Shown here: one piece after another, positions 1-8,162 of the stretch
Position numbering within the stretch: position 1 is the first letter of the stretch
How the letters are laid out: the number at the start of each line of letters is the position of its first letter
Assembly (NCBI GenBank): GCA_964423545.1
Contig: CAYRFV010000061.1
Location: forward strand, 1-22,284
Reading direction: 5' to 3'
DNA: 22,284 nucleotides
DNA from: JALOOE01 sp964423545
Lineage (GTDB): Bacteria > Chloroflexota > Anaerolineae > CG2-30-64-16
Position numbers and translations under genes: made by a program
The notes under the pieces: generated by a model
Seen by the model: the letters and a program-made list of their open reading frames with translations, nothing else
Database searches by the model: none
What the model was told of the DNA's origin: nothing

Positions 1-1
1 G

Positions 2-646
2 GAGGCGGTGCGCAGCCTGGATCGCCGCGCCATGTCGGCCACGCTCTCCGACCGTTCCTTCAGGCGTTTCCTCGCCGGTCTGGGATTGATGACCCTGGCG
101 ATCGTGCCGCTCAACGCATTCCTGCCGCTGTTTGCGATCGAGCGGATCGGTCTGGCGCAGGCACAGGTGATCTTCCTGCAGGGAGCCGTGTTGGTGGGCG
201 GGCTATTGTCAAGCTATCTGTGGGGTTGGGCGGCCGACCGCCGGGGCAGCAAGCCGATCATGTTGACCGGCGTGGCTGCCGCAGCCGCCCTGCCGCTCAT
301 CTGGTTGGCCGTACCGGTGCTGGGCGCCGCCAGTTTTGGGTTGGCGCTCGCAGCCGCATTCCTCACCGGCGCGAGTCTGCCGGCGTGGGCGATCGGGTCG
401 AGCCGGTTTCTCTTCATGGATGTCGTGCCGCCGGCCAGTACGCCGCAATACATGGCCGTGTTCTATGCCTGGCTCGGCATCACGGGTGCGATGGGCGCGA
501 TTCTCGCTGGCCGTGTGCTGCAAGGCGTCCAGAGCGCCCCAATTGCCTACGCCGGTCTGGATGCGTACACGCTGCTTTTTGTGCTCAGCGTGTTGCTGGC
601 CGTGGCGAGTCTCGTCGTCCTGCGCGGCGCGGCGCAGCGCGAGTGA
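2..646 (+). CDS. MFS transporter, C-terminal half (partial at left edge)
   Basis: The reading frame is open to the left window edge, so the N-terminal half is missing. About 214 residues are visible and they hold six hydrophobic segments, which matches TM7-TM12 of a 12-TM major facilitator protein of about 400 residues. The loop WGWAADRRGSKPIM after the second visible segment is the second-half copy of the MFS motif A (G-x-x-x-D-R-x-G-x-K/R), which supports the family and the half. A GTG at 8 and an ATG at 32 are in frame but are probably internal. The family moves small solutes across the inner membrane by proton-coupled or facilitated transport. The substrate cannot be read from this part. 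The metal ATPase follows 61 bp downstream on the same strand, so the two could be cotranscribed, but nothing else links them. Confidence 0.85.
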   Translation, partial: EAVRSLDRRAMSATLSDRSFRRFLAGLGLMTLAIVPLNAFLPLFAIERIGLAQAQVIFLQGAVLVGGLLSSYLWGWAADRRGSKPIMLTGVAAAAALPLIWLAVPVLGAASFGLALAAAFLTGASLPAWAIGSSRFLFMDVVPPASTPQYMAVFYAWLGITGAMGAILAGRVLQGVQSAPIAYAGLDAYTLLFVLSVLLAVASLVVLRGAAQRE

Positions 647-707
647 GCATCACAGTCTGTCTGCTGCCCTACATCCTCGGCGACTGCCTCATGCTATGCT
701 GCTCTCC

Positions 708-2882
708 ATGACTGAAGTCACCACGGTGGAAGTCGCCGTCGCCGGGATGGACTGTGCCGAGTGCACTCAGCACGTCCGCCGTGCGATTGCCGGTCTGTCC
801 GGTGTCGCGTCGGTCGAAGTCCTCCTGGCCTCTGAAAAAGCGATCGTGCGCCTCGATCCTTCCCGGGTCGATCTGTCTGCGATCCGCCAGGCGGTGGCAG
901 ACGCAGGCTATTCCGTGCCCGATAGCGGGCAGGTGAATGTCGCGGCACCAGCGCAGATCGATGTGACGCGCAGGACGCGCCTTCTTCTGGTGGGACTCTT
1001 CGCTGCGGTGCTCTTCATCGTGATCGGCGGGGAGTGGCTGGGGCTGTTCGAGGCGCTCGACGCAGCGCTTCCGCTTTCCGTCGGTGCGGCCGTGGTGCTG
1101 ATCGCGGGTTTCCCGGTCTTCCGCAATGTTGTGCGGGCTGCCCTCAAGCGGCGCATCATCTCGCATACGCTGATGACGCTTGGCGTGATCGCGGCGCTGG
1201 TCGTCGGCCAGTGGGTGACGGCGCTGTTGATTGTCTTCTTCATGCGCGTCGGCGATGCGGTGGAGCGCTTTACGAGCGAACGCGCTCGCCGGGCGGTCAA
1301 GGATCTCGCTGCGCTTGCGCCGCAGATGGCTCGCATCGAGCGGGATGGCGCGGAGATCGAGGCGCCGGTCGCCCAAGTGCGACCCGGTGATCTGGTGATC
1401 GTGCGCCCCGGCGAGCGGATCCCCGTCGACGGGGAGGTAGTGGGCGGCCAGGCGACGCTCGATCAGGCGGCGATCACTGGCGAGGGGCTGCCTGTCGAAG
1501 CCGGACCGGGCAGCCAGGTGTATGCTGCCACCTATGCCCGTCTCGGTCATCTGCGGATACGCACCATGCGGGCTGGCCCGGACACGACCTTCGGCAAGGT
1601 CATCCGGCTTGTGGAGGAGGCGGAAGCCCAACGAGCCGATGTCCAGCGCGCTGCCGATCGCTTTTCTGCGCGTTTCCTGCCGTTGGTGGCAGCCATTGCT
1701 GCGCTGACCCTCGTGATCAGCGGCGATCCCCTGGCCACCGCTTCGGTGTTGGTCGTTGCCTGTTCCTGCTCGATCGCGCTGGCGACGCCTATCGCCATGC
1801 TCGCTTCCATCGGCGCCGGCGCGCAGCGCGGCCTGCTGATCAAGGGGGGCCGCTATCTGGAGCTGCTGGCGCAAGTCGATGTGCTGCTGCTCGACAAGAC
1901 GGGAACGGTCACGTTGGGCCGTCCGCGGGTCATTGAGCTGGCATCGATTTCCGGCTTGCCGCATGAAGGCCCTTTCCGGGGTGACGCTGAGAGCTGGAAA
2001 CCGGAAGCCGAACTTCTGCGGCTTGCCGCATCGGCCGAGCGTTATTCCGAGCATCCGTTGGCCAAGGCATTGCGAGACGCCGCGCGCGCGCAGGGGCTGC
2101 TTTTGGCCGAGCCATCTCATTTCGAGGCGCTGCCTGGCCTGGGTGTGCGCGCAACCGTGGAGGGGGTGAGGGTGGTCGTCGGCAACCGCCGGCTCGTGGA
2201 TGATCGAGGCCCGGGCATGGAATCGGAGAGTCCAGCCGGAAACAGCGTGCTGGACGCAGCGCAGGCGTGGGAGAAACGGGCGCGGACGACTTTGTTCGTC
2301 GCCATCAACGGCGACCTGGCAGGCGCAATAGCGCTGGCTGATACGTTGCGTCCGGAGTCCCCTGCTGCCCTGGCTGTGCTGCGCGACCAGGGCGTCCACC
2401 GGATCGAGTTGCTCACCGGCGACAACGAGGGAGCGGCGCGCGCGTTGGCCGGCGAACTCGGCGTCCCCTATCGCGCAGGCCTGCTGCCGGAAGACAAGAT
2501 CCGCATCGTCAAGGAGTATCAGGCGCAGGGACACCGAGTTGCGATGGTGGGTGATGGCATCAACGATGCGCCCGCGCTCGCCCAGGCTGACGTCGGGATC
2601 GCCATGGCGGCGACCGGCTCCGATATCGCCATCGAGGCCGCACATGTGGCGCTGATGCGAGACGACTGGATGCTGGTGGCGGATCTTTTTCGCCTGGCGC
2701 ACCGGACCATGCGCGTGGTGAAAACCAACCTGGCCTTCACAGCCATCTATAATACCGTCGGTCTCTCGCTCGCAGCCTTCGGCTTCCTGCCACCCGTCCT
2801 GGCGGCGGCGGCGCAGTCACTGCCTGATCTGGGTATCCTCGGCAACTCCTCGCGCCTGCTGCGGCAGCCGAGCCGGAGGTAG
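708..2882 (+). CDS. P1B-type heavy-metal-translocating ATPase with CSC motif
   Basis: This is an inner-membrane pump that couples ATP hydrolysis to metal-ion transport. In the 724-residue product, an N-terminal HMA metal-binding domain (about 6-72) carries GMDCAEC, with the CxxC pair at 16 and 19. Next come four hydrophobic segments (about 90-180), the actuator domain with TGEGLP (257-262), TM5-TM6, the phosphorylation motif DKTGT (396-400), the SEHPLAKAL His-Pro motif of the nucleotide domain, GDGINDAP, and two last TM segments. The membrane motif normally CPC reads C352-S-C354, with serine replacing the proline. The last TM has D-L-G, reminiscent of the Asp-x-Gly of Zn/Cd/Pb pumps (ZntA), while the preceding one has IYN as in Cu pumps, so the metal is uncertain. 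The frame is open upstream to 336, but homology begins at 708. An in-frame ATG at 696 is the alternative start. There is no clear Shine-Dalgarno, and a weak TGCTATGCT -10-like box (692-700) would make the mRNA leaderless. Confidence 0.93.
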   Translation: MTEVTTVEVAVAGMDCAECTQHVRRAIAGLSGVASVEVLLASEKAIVRLDPSRVDLSAIRQAVADAGYSVPDSGQVNVAAPAQIDVTRRTRLLLVGLFAAVLFIVIGGEWLGLFEALDAALPLSVGAAVVLIAGFPVFRNVVRAALKRRIISHTLMTLGVIAALVVGQWVTALLIVFFMRVGDAVERFTSERARRAVKDLAALAPQMARIERDGAEIEAPVAQVRPGDLVIVRPGERIPVDGEVVGGQATLDQAAITGEGLPVEAGPGSQVYAATYARLGHLRIRTMRAGPDTTFGKVIRLVEEAEAQRADVQRAADRFSARFLPLVAAIAALTLVISGDPLATASVLVVACSCSIALATPIAMLASIGAGAQRGLLIKGGRYLELLAQVDVLLLDKTGTVTLGRPRVIELASISGLPHEGPFRGDAESWKPEAELLRLAASAERYSEHPLAKALRDAARAQGLLLAEPSHFEALPGLGVRATVEGVRVVVGNRRLVDDRGPGMESESPAGNSVLDAAQAWEKRARTTLFVAINGDLAGAIALADTLRPESPAALAVLRDQGVHRIELLTGDNEGAARALAGELGVPYRAGLLPEDKIRIVKEYQAQGHRVAMVGDGINDAPALAQADVGIAMAATGSDIAIEAAHVALMRDDWMLVADLFRLAHRTMRVVKTNLAFTAIYNTVGLSLAAFGFLPPVLAAAAQSLPDLGILGNSSRLLRQPSRR

Positions 2883-2936
2883 CCGGTAGGGGTCGGAAAG
2901 AGATGGCCCGTCCGCCAGCAAGATGTGGCGTCGCCG

Positions 2937-3377
2937 TCAGCGTCCCAGGTGGTAGCGGTAAACGTTGGTCTCGCGCCTCTCAAAGCCGATGCGCTGATAG
3001 AGCCGATTCGCTGCCTCACGGGAGGGTCGCGACGTCAAGTCGACGGTGGTGGCGCCAGCCTGTCTGGCATGCTCGAGCGCCGCGCGGCAGAGCGCCTCGC
3101 CGATGCCCTGGCCTCGGCTGGAGGCGTCGACGATCACATCTTCGATCCATGCGCGCAGCGCCGTCGGAATGCGGAAGAGCGCAAGGGTCAGAGCACCCAC
3201 GATTTCGTCGTGCCGGTTCGGGTCGCGCGCAATGAAGAGGACAACGGCGGGTGATGCCACCATCTCAGCGATTTCAGCGCGCGTGGGGGGCGGGTTGGAC
3301 GAGGACAGCTGCGGAATCAGCCGCTCGAAGGCGGTGACAACTTCATCGGTGACAGCGGTGACTTCTTCGATCTTCAT
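2937..3377 (-). CDS. GNAT-family N-acetyltransferase
   Basis: A 146-residue protein of the usual size for a single-domain GCN5-related acetyltransferase. The acetyl-CoA binding motif A is visible as IEDVIVDASSRGQGIGEAL, with the R/Q-x-x-G-x-G core RGQGIG at 88-93. The C-terminal ANRLYQRIGFERR is the typical motif B ending. These enzymes transfer acetyl from acetyl-CoA to an amine; the acceptor here is unknown. The ATG overlaps the stop of the upstream FnIII gene in an ATGA (3374-3377), and a good ribosome site (GAGGTGAG) lies in the end of that gene, so translation is probably coupled. It is the last gene of the seven-gene minus-strand run that starts with the sortase. Its place there may be accidental, or it may modify a surface component. 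It faces the metal ATPase convergently across 54 bp. Confidence 0.9.
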   Translation of the reverse strand: MKIEEVTAVTDEVVTAFERLIPQLSSSNPPPTRAEIAEMVASPAVVLFIARDPNRHDEIVGALTLALFRIPTALRAWIEDVIVDASSRGQGIGEALCRAALEHARQAGATTVDLTSRPSREAANRLYQRIGFERRETNVYRYHLGR

Positions 3378-3892
3378 GGCTCACCTCGTGTGCGGGCAGG
3401 CGTGCTGGCGCTCTCCGTCGGATACGCCGCAGCCGGCGAATCCGCCGCCGGACGCAGGGCCGTGGCGCGCTTTGCGCCGGCAATCCAGACAATCAGAACG
3501 GCGATGGCCAGTCCGCCAAGCACGAGCGCCATCGGCCAACTGAACCCGCTTGCCTGGGCCTCCGTCACTCCGAGTTTCGTCTGGGCGCCGTTCCTCTCGA
3601 TTTCCTCCAACTGATAGTAGTAGAGTTTGCCGATTCTCGCCGAATGGTCGACATAGCTATACTGGCCCCCTGTCATCGGATCGGGCGAAGGCGGAATCAG
3701 CTGCTCGTTAATCTTGGTGTCGAAGGGGCCCTCCGGAGACTCGCCGCGATAGATGTTGAAGCCGGCAGTGTTGATCTCGGTTTCGGTGCTCCAGGAGATG
3801 CGCACCGGCGCTGCGCATCCTGTGTTGGTCCACAGCAGCAGGATCAGCGCTACAAGACACATTGAACCGTTTGTAACACGATGGATACGCAT
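3374..3892 (-). CDS. Secreted FnIII-like domain protein with C-terminal membrane anchor
   Basis: A 172-residue protein with a signal peptide (hydrophobic 10-24, then TGCAAP, a possible signal peptidase I site; the Cys lacks a proper lipobox). A single fibronectin-III-like domain spans about 28-112: WSTETEINTAGFNIYRG, then GGQYSYVDHSARIGKLYYYQLEE, a pattern common in Chloroflexota surface proteins. A hydrophobic segment follows (about 117-139, ending WIAGAKR), then a Pro/Ala/Ser-rich tail of about 30 residues. It is likely exported and held in the membrane, with the FnIII domain outside. The frame extends to 3946, but the ATG at 3892 is preferred: it has a strong GAGGAGAG site just upstream and begins directly before the signal peptide. 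It lies 35 bp after the DUF4012 gene and overlaps the GNAT gene by 4 bp. Function unknown. Confidence 0.75.
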   Translation of the reverse strand: MRIHRVTNGSMCLVALILLLWTNTGCAAPVRISWSTETEINTAGFNIYRGESPEGPFDTKINEQLIPPSPDPMTGGQYSYVDHSARIGKLYYYQLEEIERNGAQTKLGVTEAQASGFSWPMALVLGGLAIAVLIVWIAGAKRATALRPAADSPAAAYPTESASTPARTRGEP

Positions 3893-3927
3893 CGCTCTCC
3901 TCACCGGGATGTCGCGCACTCGTCCGC

Positions 3928-5769
3928 TCAGCGAGCAGACGCGCACACGAAGCTGCGATCGCGGCTGAGCTCGGTCTGCCAGAGGCAGTAGCCGACCTGC
4001 ACGCGCAGCGGCGTCGCCGCTGTCCCCGCCTGTTTGCGTACGAACAACCGATAGGGCGTGGGGGCGACCGATCTCGGCAGCCGATACTGCATCGTGACCA
4101 CATAGGTGGCGCCGGGCTTCACGACGAAGTCACCGCTGAACACCGTGCTGTTGTTTTCCCCGCGCGCGACGGTAAGACGCCCGAGTCCCTCGGCAGCCAC
4201 CAACTCGCTGCCCGCCGGAGCGTAGACGCGCAGATAGTTCCAGTAGCAACGTTGCGTTAGCTCATCGTATGAGTCACCGTAACGGGGCGTACGGTCGCAG
4301 ACTGGTTCGGACGAAGCCGGATGCGCCGGATGTGTGTAGGTGAGTGTCAAGGTTGCCGCCAGGCCGCCGCCATCCGGCGCCACCTGGTAGTCGATCTGCT
4401 GTCGGACGACTGCGTTCGCTTTGTTGAAGCCGATATTCGTGTCGACCACGGCCAGGAAATCACCCTCGCGAGGCAACTGCAAGGCGCCGTCCCATCGTCG
4501 CTCAGTCAGCAGCGGAGCGAGCGTCGGATCATCGACCGCGATCTGCATGTGCCGGCCGTCGAGCGTCTCCGAAAGAGCGCTTGCCAGCGCGATCGGATCG
4601 AGATCGCCGCCGCTCTGAAGCTTTGCGAGGGCTGCGGTCACCACCGCGCCCATGAAATCCTTGCGTTTCTCCCACCAGTTGGAGGTGGTGGCCTGTTGAA
4701 TAGTCGACAGGCTTGTGAGCGGTGCTTCCCACGCCTGTTTGAGCGCCGCGATCGTGTTCTCGCCCGTGATCCGCTGCTGCGTGCCGGGCAACTGCAGCGG
4801 GCCCAGCGCCTCGACAAGCAACCTCACCGCTTCCATATCGAGCGCAATCGCGCCGTCGGTGTCGATGCCACGATCCTGTGCATAGAGCGCGCGCGCCACC
4901 AACGCACTGGTCGGGAAGTCCGGTGACCAATTGCTGTCGCGGAGCAGCAGCAGGTCGATGCCCATCTGCTCGCGCAGCGCGGCCGGCGGCTCGGGATGTG
5001 GCTGTGCGAAGTTGTCGACCGCATAGCTGTCACCCAGTTTGACCTCCATGATCCGGCCGTTGTCAAGCCGGATGTGACCGGCGCCGCTGATGAAACCACC
5101 GGTGGAACGCAGCTCGTCGTTGTTCTGGGCCAGCAGCAGGTAGGTGCGCGGACCGCTCAGGCCCAAGAGACCGGGCGCCGCCTGCGCCCCCTTGAGTCCG
5201 GTGCGTACGAGCGGCAGAAACCGATTCAGACGCGCGAGTTGGGGTTCCAACATTGGGTGAAGTGGACCGCGCATCTGTGCCGCCAGCTCTTCTGCACGCG
5301 CCAGACGCACATCGGCTGCCGCGAGTTCCGGGCGAGCGGCAGCGATCACCGGCAACGCACGCGCCAACAGCTCGCCCTGACCGCGCTGACCCAACAACTC
5401 GACCAGGGGGGTCAGCGCATCGAGCGCCTGTCGGCCACCCCCCGCCAGTTCCAGGCCCATTTCGAGGAGCTGCGGCGCATCTCGCAGGGTCGACCCGATC
5501 TCGGGCAGCCAGCCCAGGTGGGGCGCAAGGCCCAAAAAGGGCCGGCCGATTCGCTGAGTTGCCGCCAGGTGCGTCTCCAGGTCGGCGAGGTGATCGCGCA
5601 CGGCGGGCAGCGCATCCACCGATGGATTGTTCGCCACTGCCTGCAACTGGCGCAGATCGGCCAGCGCCAGGCGCGCCTGGACCGCAGTGCGATAGCCGGT
5701 CAGGCCGAGCCAGGCGACCGCGATGGCAATCAGAAGCAGCAAAATGATCAGGAAGGTTCGTGTTCTCAT
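3928..5769 (-). CDS. DUF4012 domain-containing membrane-anchored protein
   Basis: A 613-residue protein with an N-terminal membrane anchor (about 6-24), a helical Ala/Leu-rich region to about 195, and the DUF4012 signature LLLAQNNDELRSTGGFISG around 211-229. C-terminal beta-rich sequence includes a WNYLRVYAPAGSELV segment, also typical of the family. DUF4012 proteins are found in Chloroflexota, Actinomycetota and candidate-phylum bacteria, usually beside polysaccharide or surface-glycan genes. No reaction is established. A likely topology is one N-terminal TM with the large domain outside. The start is the ATG at 5769, 18 bp after the GT117-like gene stops; no strong ribosome site is seen. 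The context with a membrane mannosyltransferase-like enzyme, a flippase-like protein and a sortase suggests a part in surface glycan or glycoprotein assembly. Confidence 0.88.
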   Translation of the reverse strand: MRTRTFLIILLLLIAIAVAWLGLTGYRTAVQARLALADLRQLQAVANNPSVDALPAVRDHLADLETHLAATQRIGRPFLGLAPHLGWLPEIGSTLRDAPQLLEMGLELAGGGRQALDALTPLVELLGQRGQGELLARALPVIAAARPELAAADVRLARAEELAAQMRGPLHPMLEPQLARLNRFLPLVRTGLKGAQAAPGLLGLSGPRTYLLLAQNNDELRSTGGFISGAGHIRLDNGRIMEVKLGDSYAVDNFAQPHPEPPAALREQMGIDLLLLRDSNWSPDFPTSALVARALYAQDRGIDTDGAIALDMEAVRLLVEALGPLQLPGTQQRITGENTIAALKQAWEAPLTSLSTIQQATTSNWWEKRKDFMGAVVTAALAKLQSGGDLDPIALASALSETLDGRHMQIAVDDPTLAPLLTERRWDGALQLPREGDFLAVVDTNIGFNKANAVVRQQIDYQVAPDGGGLAATLTLTYTHPAHPASSEPVCDRTPRYGDSYDELTQRCYWNYLRVYAPAGSELVAAEGLGRLTVARGENNSTVFSGDFVVKPGATYVVTMQYRLPRSVAPTPYRLFVRKQAGTAATPLRVQVGYCLWQTELSRDRSFVCASAR

Positions 5770-5787
5770 ATGATCGATGAAGGGTGC

Positions 5788-7377
5788 TCAGGGCGCGGTC
5801 AGGAGCACCAGGGCTCCCATGGATTCCTCGTTCAGTCCTGTCACAGCATCGTCGAGCGAACCGGCGCGATAGAGAGGCCAGCGGCGGACAGCTGCGGGTG
5901 CGAATTCCTCCAGCGGCGGCAACTTGCCGTCGGGCGCCACCGCTGCCAACGCTGGATGATGCCGCAGAAGGCTGGCCTCATACCACGCACTGCCGAGCAG
6001 GTGCACGTTGATGGGAATCACGTCCGGCCGTTGACGCAGCCCATAGCGCGCATACCACAACGCGAACGTCGGCTGATCGTCGGCTACCAGGATCAGCGCG
6101 CCCGGCGCCGCACTTGACAGCGCAGCGTCAATGAACTCGCGGGCCGCATGGTCCCTGCTTAGATCCATCTCGGGCCCATGGCGGATCGCTGCGCCGAGCG
6201 GGAGTCCCACTGTCAGGATCAGCAGTACTGCAATCGTCCAGCGCGGGTTGCCCTGCGGCAGCACGCCCTGTGCGATCCACGACACGCCGCAGGCAATCCA
6301 CAGGCAGGCCATGCCCCACGCCGGGATCAGGTAGACGTCGGAGTCGGTGGTGTTATATCCTATGGCATAGACGGTGTAACACAGCGCAACGAGCAGCGTT
6401 GTGAGCCACCAGGCGCGATCAGTCCGCTCCAGCCGCCAGAGCCCCAGCAAGGCCACCAACATCCCCCACACGCCGCCGCCGAGCTGCCGTCCCGTTTCGC
6501 TCGCCCAGGCAGCCAGCCGGCCCGGCAGATATGCGATCGGCACGCCGAAGACCAACTCGCGATAGGCCGCGGCGGAAACCAGCCAGCCGAAGCCGCTGAA
6601 CGTCCGGGGATTGCCCCAGTTAATTGGCGGAACACCGCCGGCAGCCCACGGCAGGTACGCATACGTCGCCAGACCCAGTGCGCCGGCCACCAGGGGCAGA
6701 AGACGCGCCTGCCAGGCCCCGTGGTGCACGACCGATTGCCGCAGCGGCCAGATCCAGGCGATCAGCCCCGGCGCCATCAATGCCAGCGTCAGATGGTTGC
6801 CCAGCCCCAGACCCAACACCAGGCCGGCAGCCGACAGCCACGGCCAGCCCCGGCGACTGGCGATCACCGCCTCGCGCCAGCGCCACATCAGCCAGAGCAG
6901 GGCGATCACCGCCAGTGCATGCGGTGCGTACACCTCGGTGATGACCGCCTGGCTCCACAGGCCCGGCGTAGTCGCCCAGACCAGCCCGGCGGTCAGAGCG
7001 GCGGCATTGCGCCACGGCTGACCTGCGAGTGTGCGCCGCGCCAGATCGGCCATCAGGGCTGCGGCCAGCGCTGCGGCGACAGCAGAGAGCCAGTTGCCTG
7101 CGCGGGCCGGCTGTTCGGGCGCGAGTCGGGCAGCCGCAGCCAGCAGGAGCATGTAGGTGGGATAGCCGGTCGGGTGCGGCACGCCGCGCGTCAGGGCGGC
7201 TGCCAGCAGATCGCCGCCATCGGCGCCGTGGTGCGCCCACGTGAGCCCGGGCGCCATGGTGCGCACATACAGCCCCAGCGCCAGCCCGCCGGTAACCAGA
7301 GCGGGCCACGCCGAACGCAACGCTGCCGAGGACCCCATGGTTCGGTTGCGAGGGACCTCGGCGTCACTGTGCTCCAT
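5788..7377 (-). CDS. DUF2723 / GT117-type membrane glycosyltransferase
   Basis: A 529-residue polytopic membrane protein of the DUF2723 family (TMEM260-like, GT117, related to protein O-mannosyltransferases of the GT-C fold). The N-terminal signature is visible: LYVRTMAPGLTW, then an acidic DGGD loop (53-56; the family usually has D-x-G-E) and HPTGYP (68-73) at the start of the next TM. About ten hydrophobic segments follow, with a soluble C-terminal domain from about 395 containing GALILVADDQPTFALWYARY. Relatives use lipid-linked sugar to glycosylate secreted proteins on the outer face of the membrane; the sugar here is not known. The ATG at 7377 overlaps the end of the DUF11 gene by 14 bp. 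An ATG at 7338 would also keep the whole conserved part. Nearby Thr/Pro-rich secreted proteins (the DUF11 product and the sortase stalk) are attractive O-glycosylation substrates, which is inference. Confidence 0.88.
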   Translation of the reverse strand: MEHSDAEVPRNRTMGSSAALRSAWPALVTGGLALGLYVRTMAPGLTWAHHGADGGDLLAAALTRGVPHPTGYPTYMLLLAAAARLAPEQPARAGNWLSAVAAALAAALMADLARRTLAGQPWRNAAALTAGLVWATTPGLWSQAVITEVYAPHALAVIALLWLMWRWREAVIASRRGWPWLSAAGLVLGLGLGNHLTLALMAPGLIAWIWPLRQSVVHHGAWQARLLPLVAGALGLATYAYLPWAAGGVPPINWGNPRTFSGFGWLVSAAAYRELVFGVPIAYLPGRLAAWASETGRQLGGGVWGMLVALLGLWRLERTDRAWWLTTLLVALCYTVYAIGYNTTDSDVYLIPAWGMACLWIACGVSWIAQGVLPQGNPRWTIAVLLILTVGLPLGAAIRHGPEMDLSRDHAAREFIDAALSSAAPGALILVADDQPTFALWYARYGLRQRPDVIPINVHLLGSAWYEASLLRHHPALAAVAPDGKLPPLEEFAPAAVRRWPLYRAGSLDDAVTGLNEESMGALVLLTAP

Positions 7378-8128
7378 GCATCATGCCGCCCACTCGCGGC
7401 AGTTCCGACGGCGGCATCGCGAGGATGGCGCTGGCGCTGGCTTCCAGTCCGCCTGCTGCCGTGGCGCTCGCCCGGTTCACGATGGCGGCTCCAGCCGGCA
7501 GCTCCGCACCGACGATCGCCTGGAACACGATCTCCAACTGCTCGCCCGGCGCCAGCTCGCTCCTTTCCATCCGTAGCGTCCGATCCCGCCAGACGGCTCC
7601 GGCGCCCGAAATGATCGCACCCGGCGCCAGGTCAGCCGGAAGCGCGTTGAGCAAGACGACATTGCGAACCGGGCTTGTCGACCGATTGGCCAGGATGAGG
7701 GTAAACTCAACGGGTTGATCAGCCCAGACCTGGCTCGGATTCGCCCGCATTGCCAGCGTGAGGGCCGGCCCACCGGCAGTCGGCGTGACTGTTGGGGTGG
7801 CAGCGGGTGGAGTCGGGGTGACAGTGATGCGCGTTGCCGTCCCTTGAGGCGCGACGGTTCCGCTGACGGTCGGGACAGCCGGCTGAGATGTTGCAGTGGG
7901 CGGACCCGGCGTCGCCGGGGGCGGTTCGCTCGTGGGTCGATCGGTCGGTTGTCCGGTGGGTTGGTCGGTGGGCCGTGCTGTGGCTTGCGGCTTGGGCGTG
8001 CGCGTCGGCACGGTGTCTGCACCCGAAGTCTGACTGGGTGTGGCCCAGGCGTGCGTCCCCGTGGTCGTCACACCCACCAGCAGCATGGCGACCAACAGAT
8101 AGCCAGCCAATCGATAGTTGCGTCTCAT
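7364..8128 (-). CDS. Secreted Thr/Pro-rich DUF11 protein with degenerate sortase-like motif
   Basis: A 254-residue exported protein. The signal peptide is at 1-29 (MRRNYR, hydrophobic core, cleavage after HAWA). A Thr/Pro-rich low-complexity stalk follows (about 30-120, with PTDQPTGQPTDRPTSEPP). A DUF11/CARDB-like beta-sandwich spans about 122-235 (NPSQVWADQPVEFTLILANR and LPAGAAIVNRASATA). The protein ends SELPRVGGMMHGAQ. The LPRVG (243-247) resembles an LPxTG sorting signal with Val for Thr, but no hydrophobic segment or basic tail follows before the stop. The frame runs to 8326, but the ATG at 8128 starts the signal peptide and has an AGAGG ribosome site. The gene sits 34 bp after the flippase-like gene and overlaps the GT117-like gene by 14 bp. 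The stalk is a plausible target for O-glycosylation. DUF11 is a structural domain, so no enzyme activity is expected. Confidence 0.8.
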   Translation of the reverse strand: MRRNYRLAGYLLVAMLLVGVTTTGTHAWATPSQTSGADTVPTRTPKPQATARPTDQPTGQPTDRPTSEPPPATPGPPTATSQPAVPTVSGTVAPQGTATRITVTPTPPAATPTVTPTAGGPALTLAMRANPSQVWADQPVEFTLILANRSTSPVRNVVLLNALPADLAPGAIISGAGAVWRDRTLRMERSELAPGEQLEIVFQAIVGAELPAGAAIVNRASATAAGGLEASASAILAMPPSELPRVGGMMHGAQ

Positions 8129-8162
8129 AGATCTGACCTCTGTCGCCGCCTTCCGGCTTTCG

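Noticed and set aside
336..707. N-terminal extension of the metal ATPase frame
   Set aside because: It overlaps the MFS gene, has no domain similarity, and the HMA domain starts directly after the ATG at 708.
669..2702. Long open frame on the minus strand (677 codons) opposite the metal ATPase
   Set aside because: It is a shadow of the strongly supported ATPase in GC-rich DNA. Its translation is rich in Arg/His/Gln with no recognisable domain.
3869..3892. Lipoprotein signal in the FnIII protein (NTGC)
   Set aside because: Position -3 is Asn, which does not fit the lipobox, and a C-terminal TM already anchors the protein.
7880..8000. Short repeated units in the Thr/Pro-rich stalk, checked as CRISPR-like
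   Set aside because: Repeat units are imperfect, codon-periodic, without spacers, and encode the PTxxPTxx stalk.
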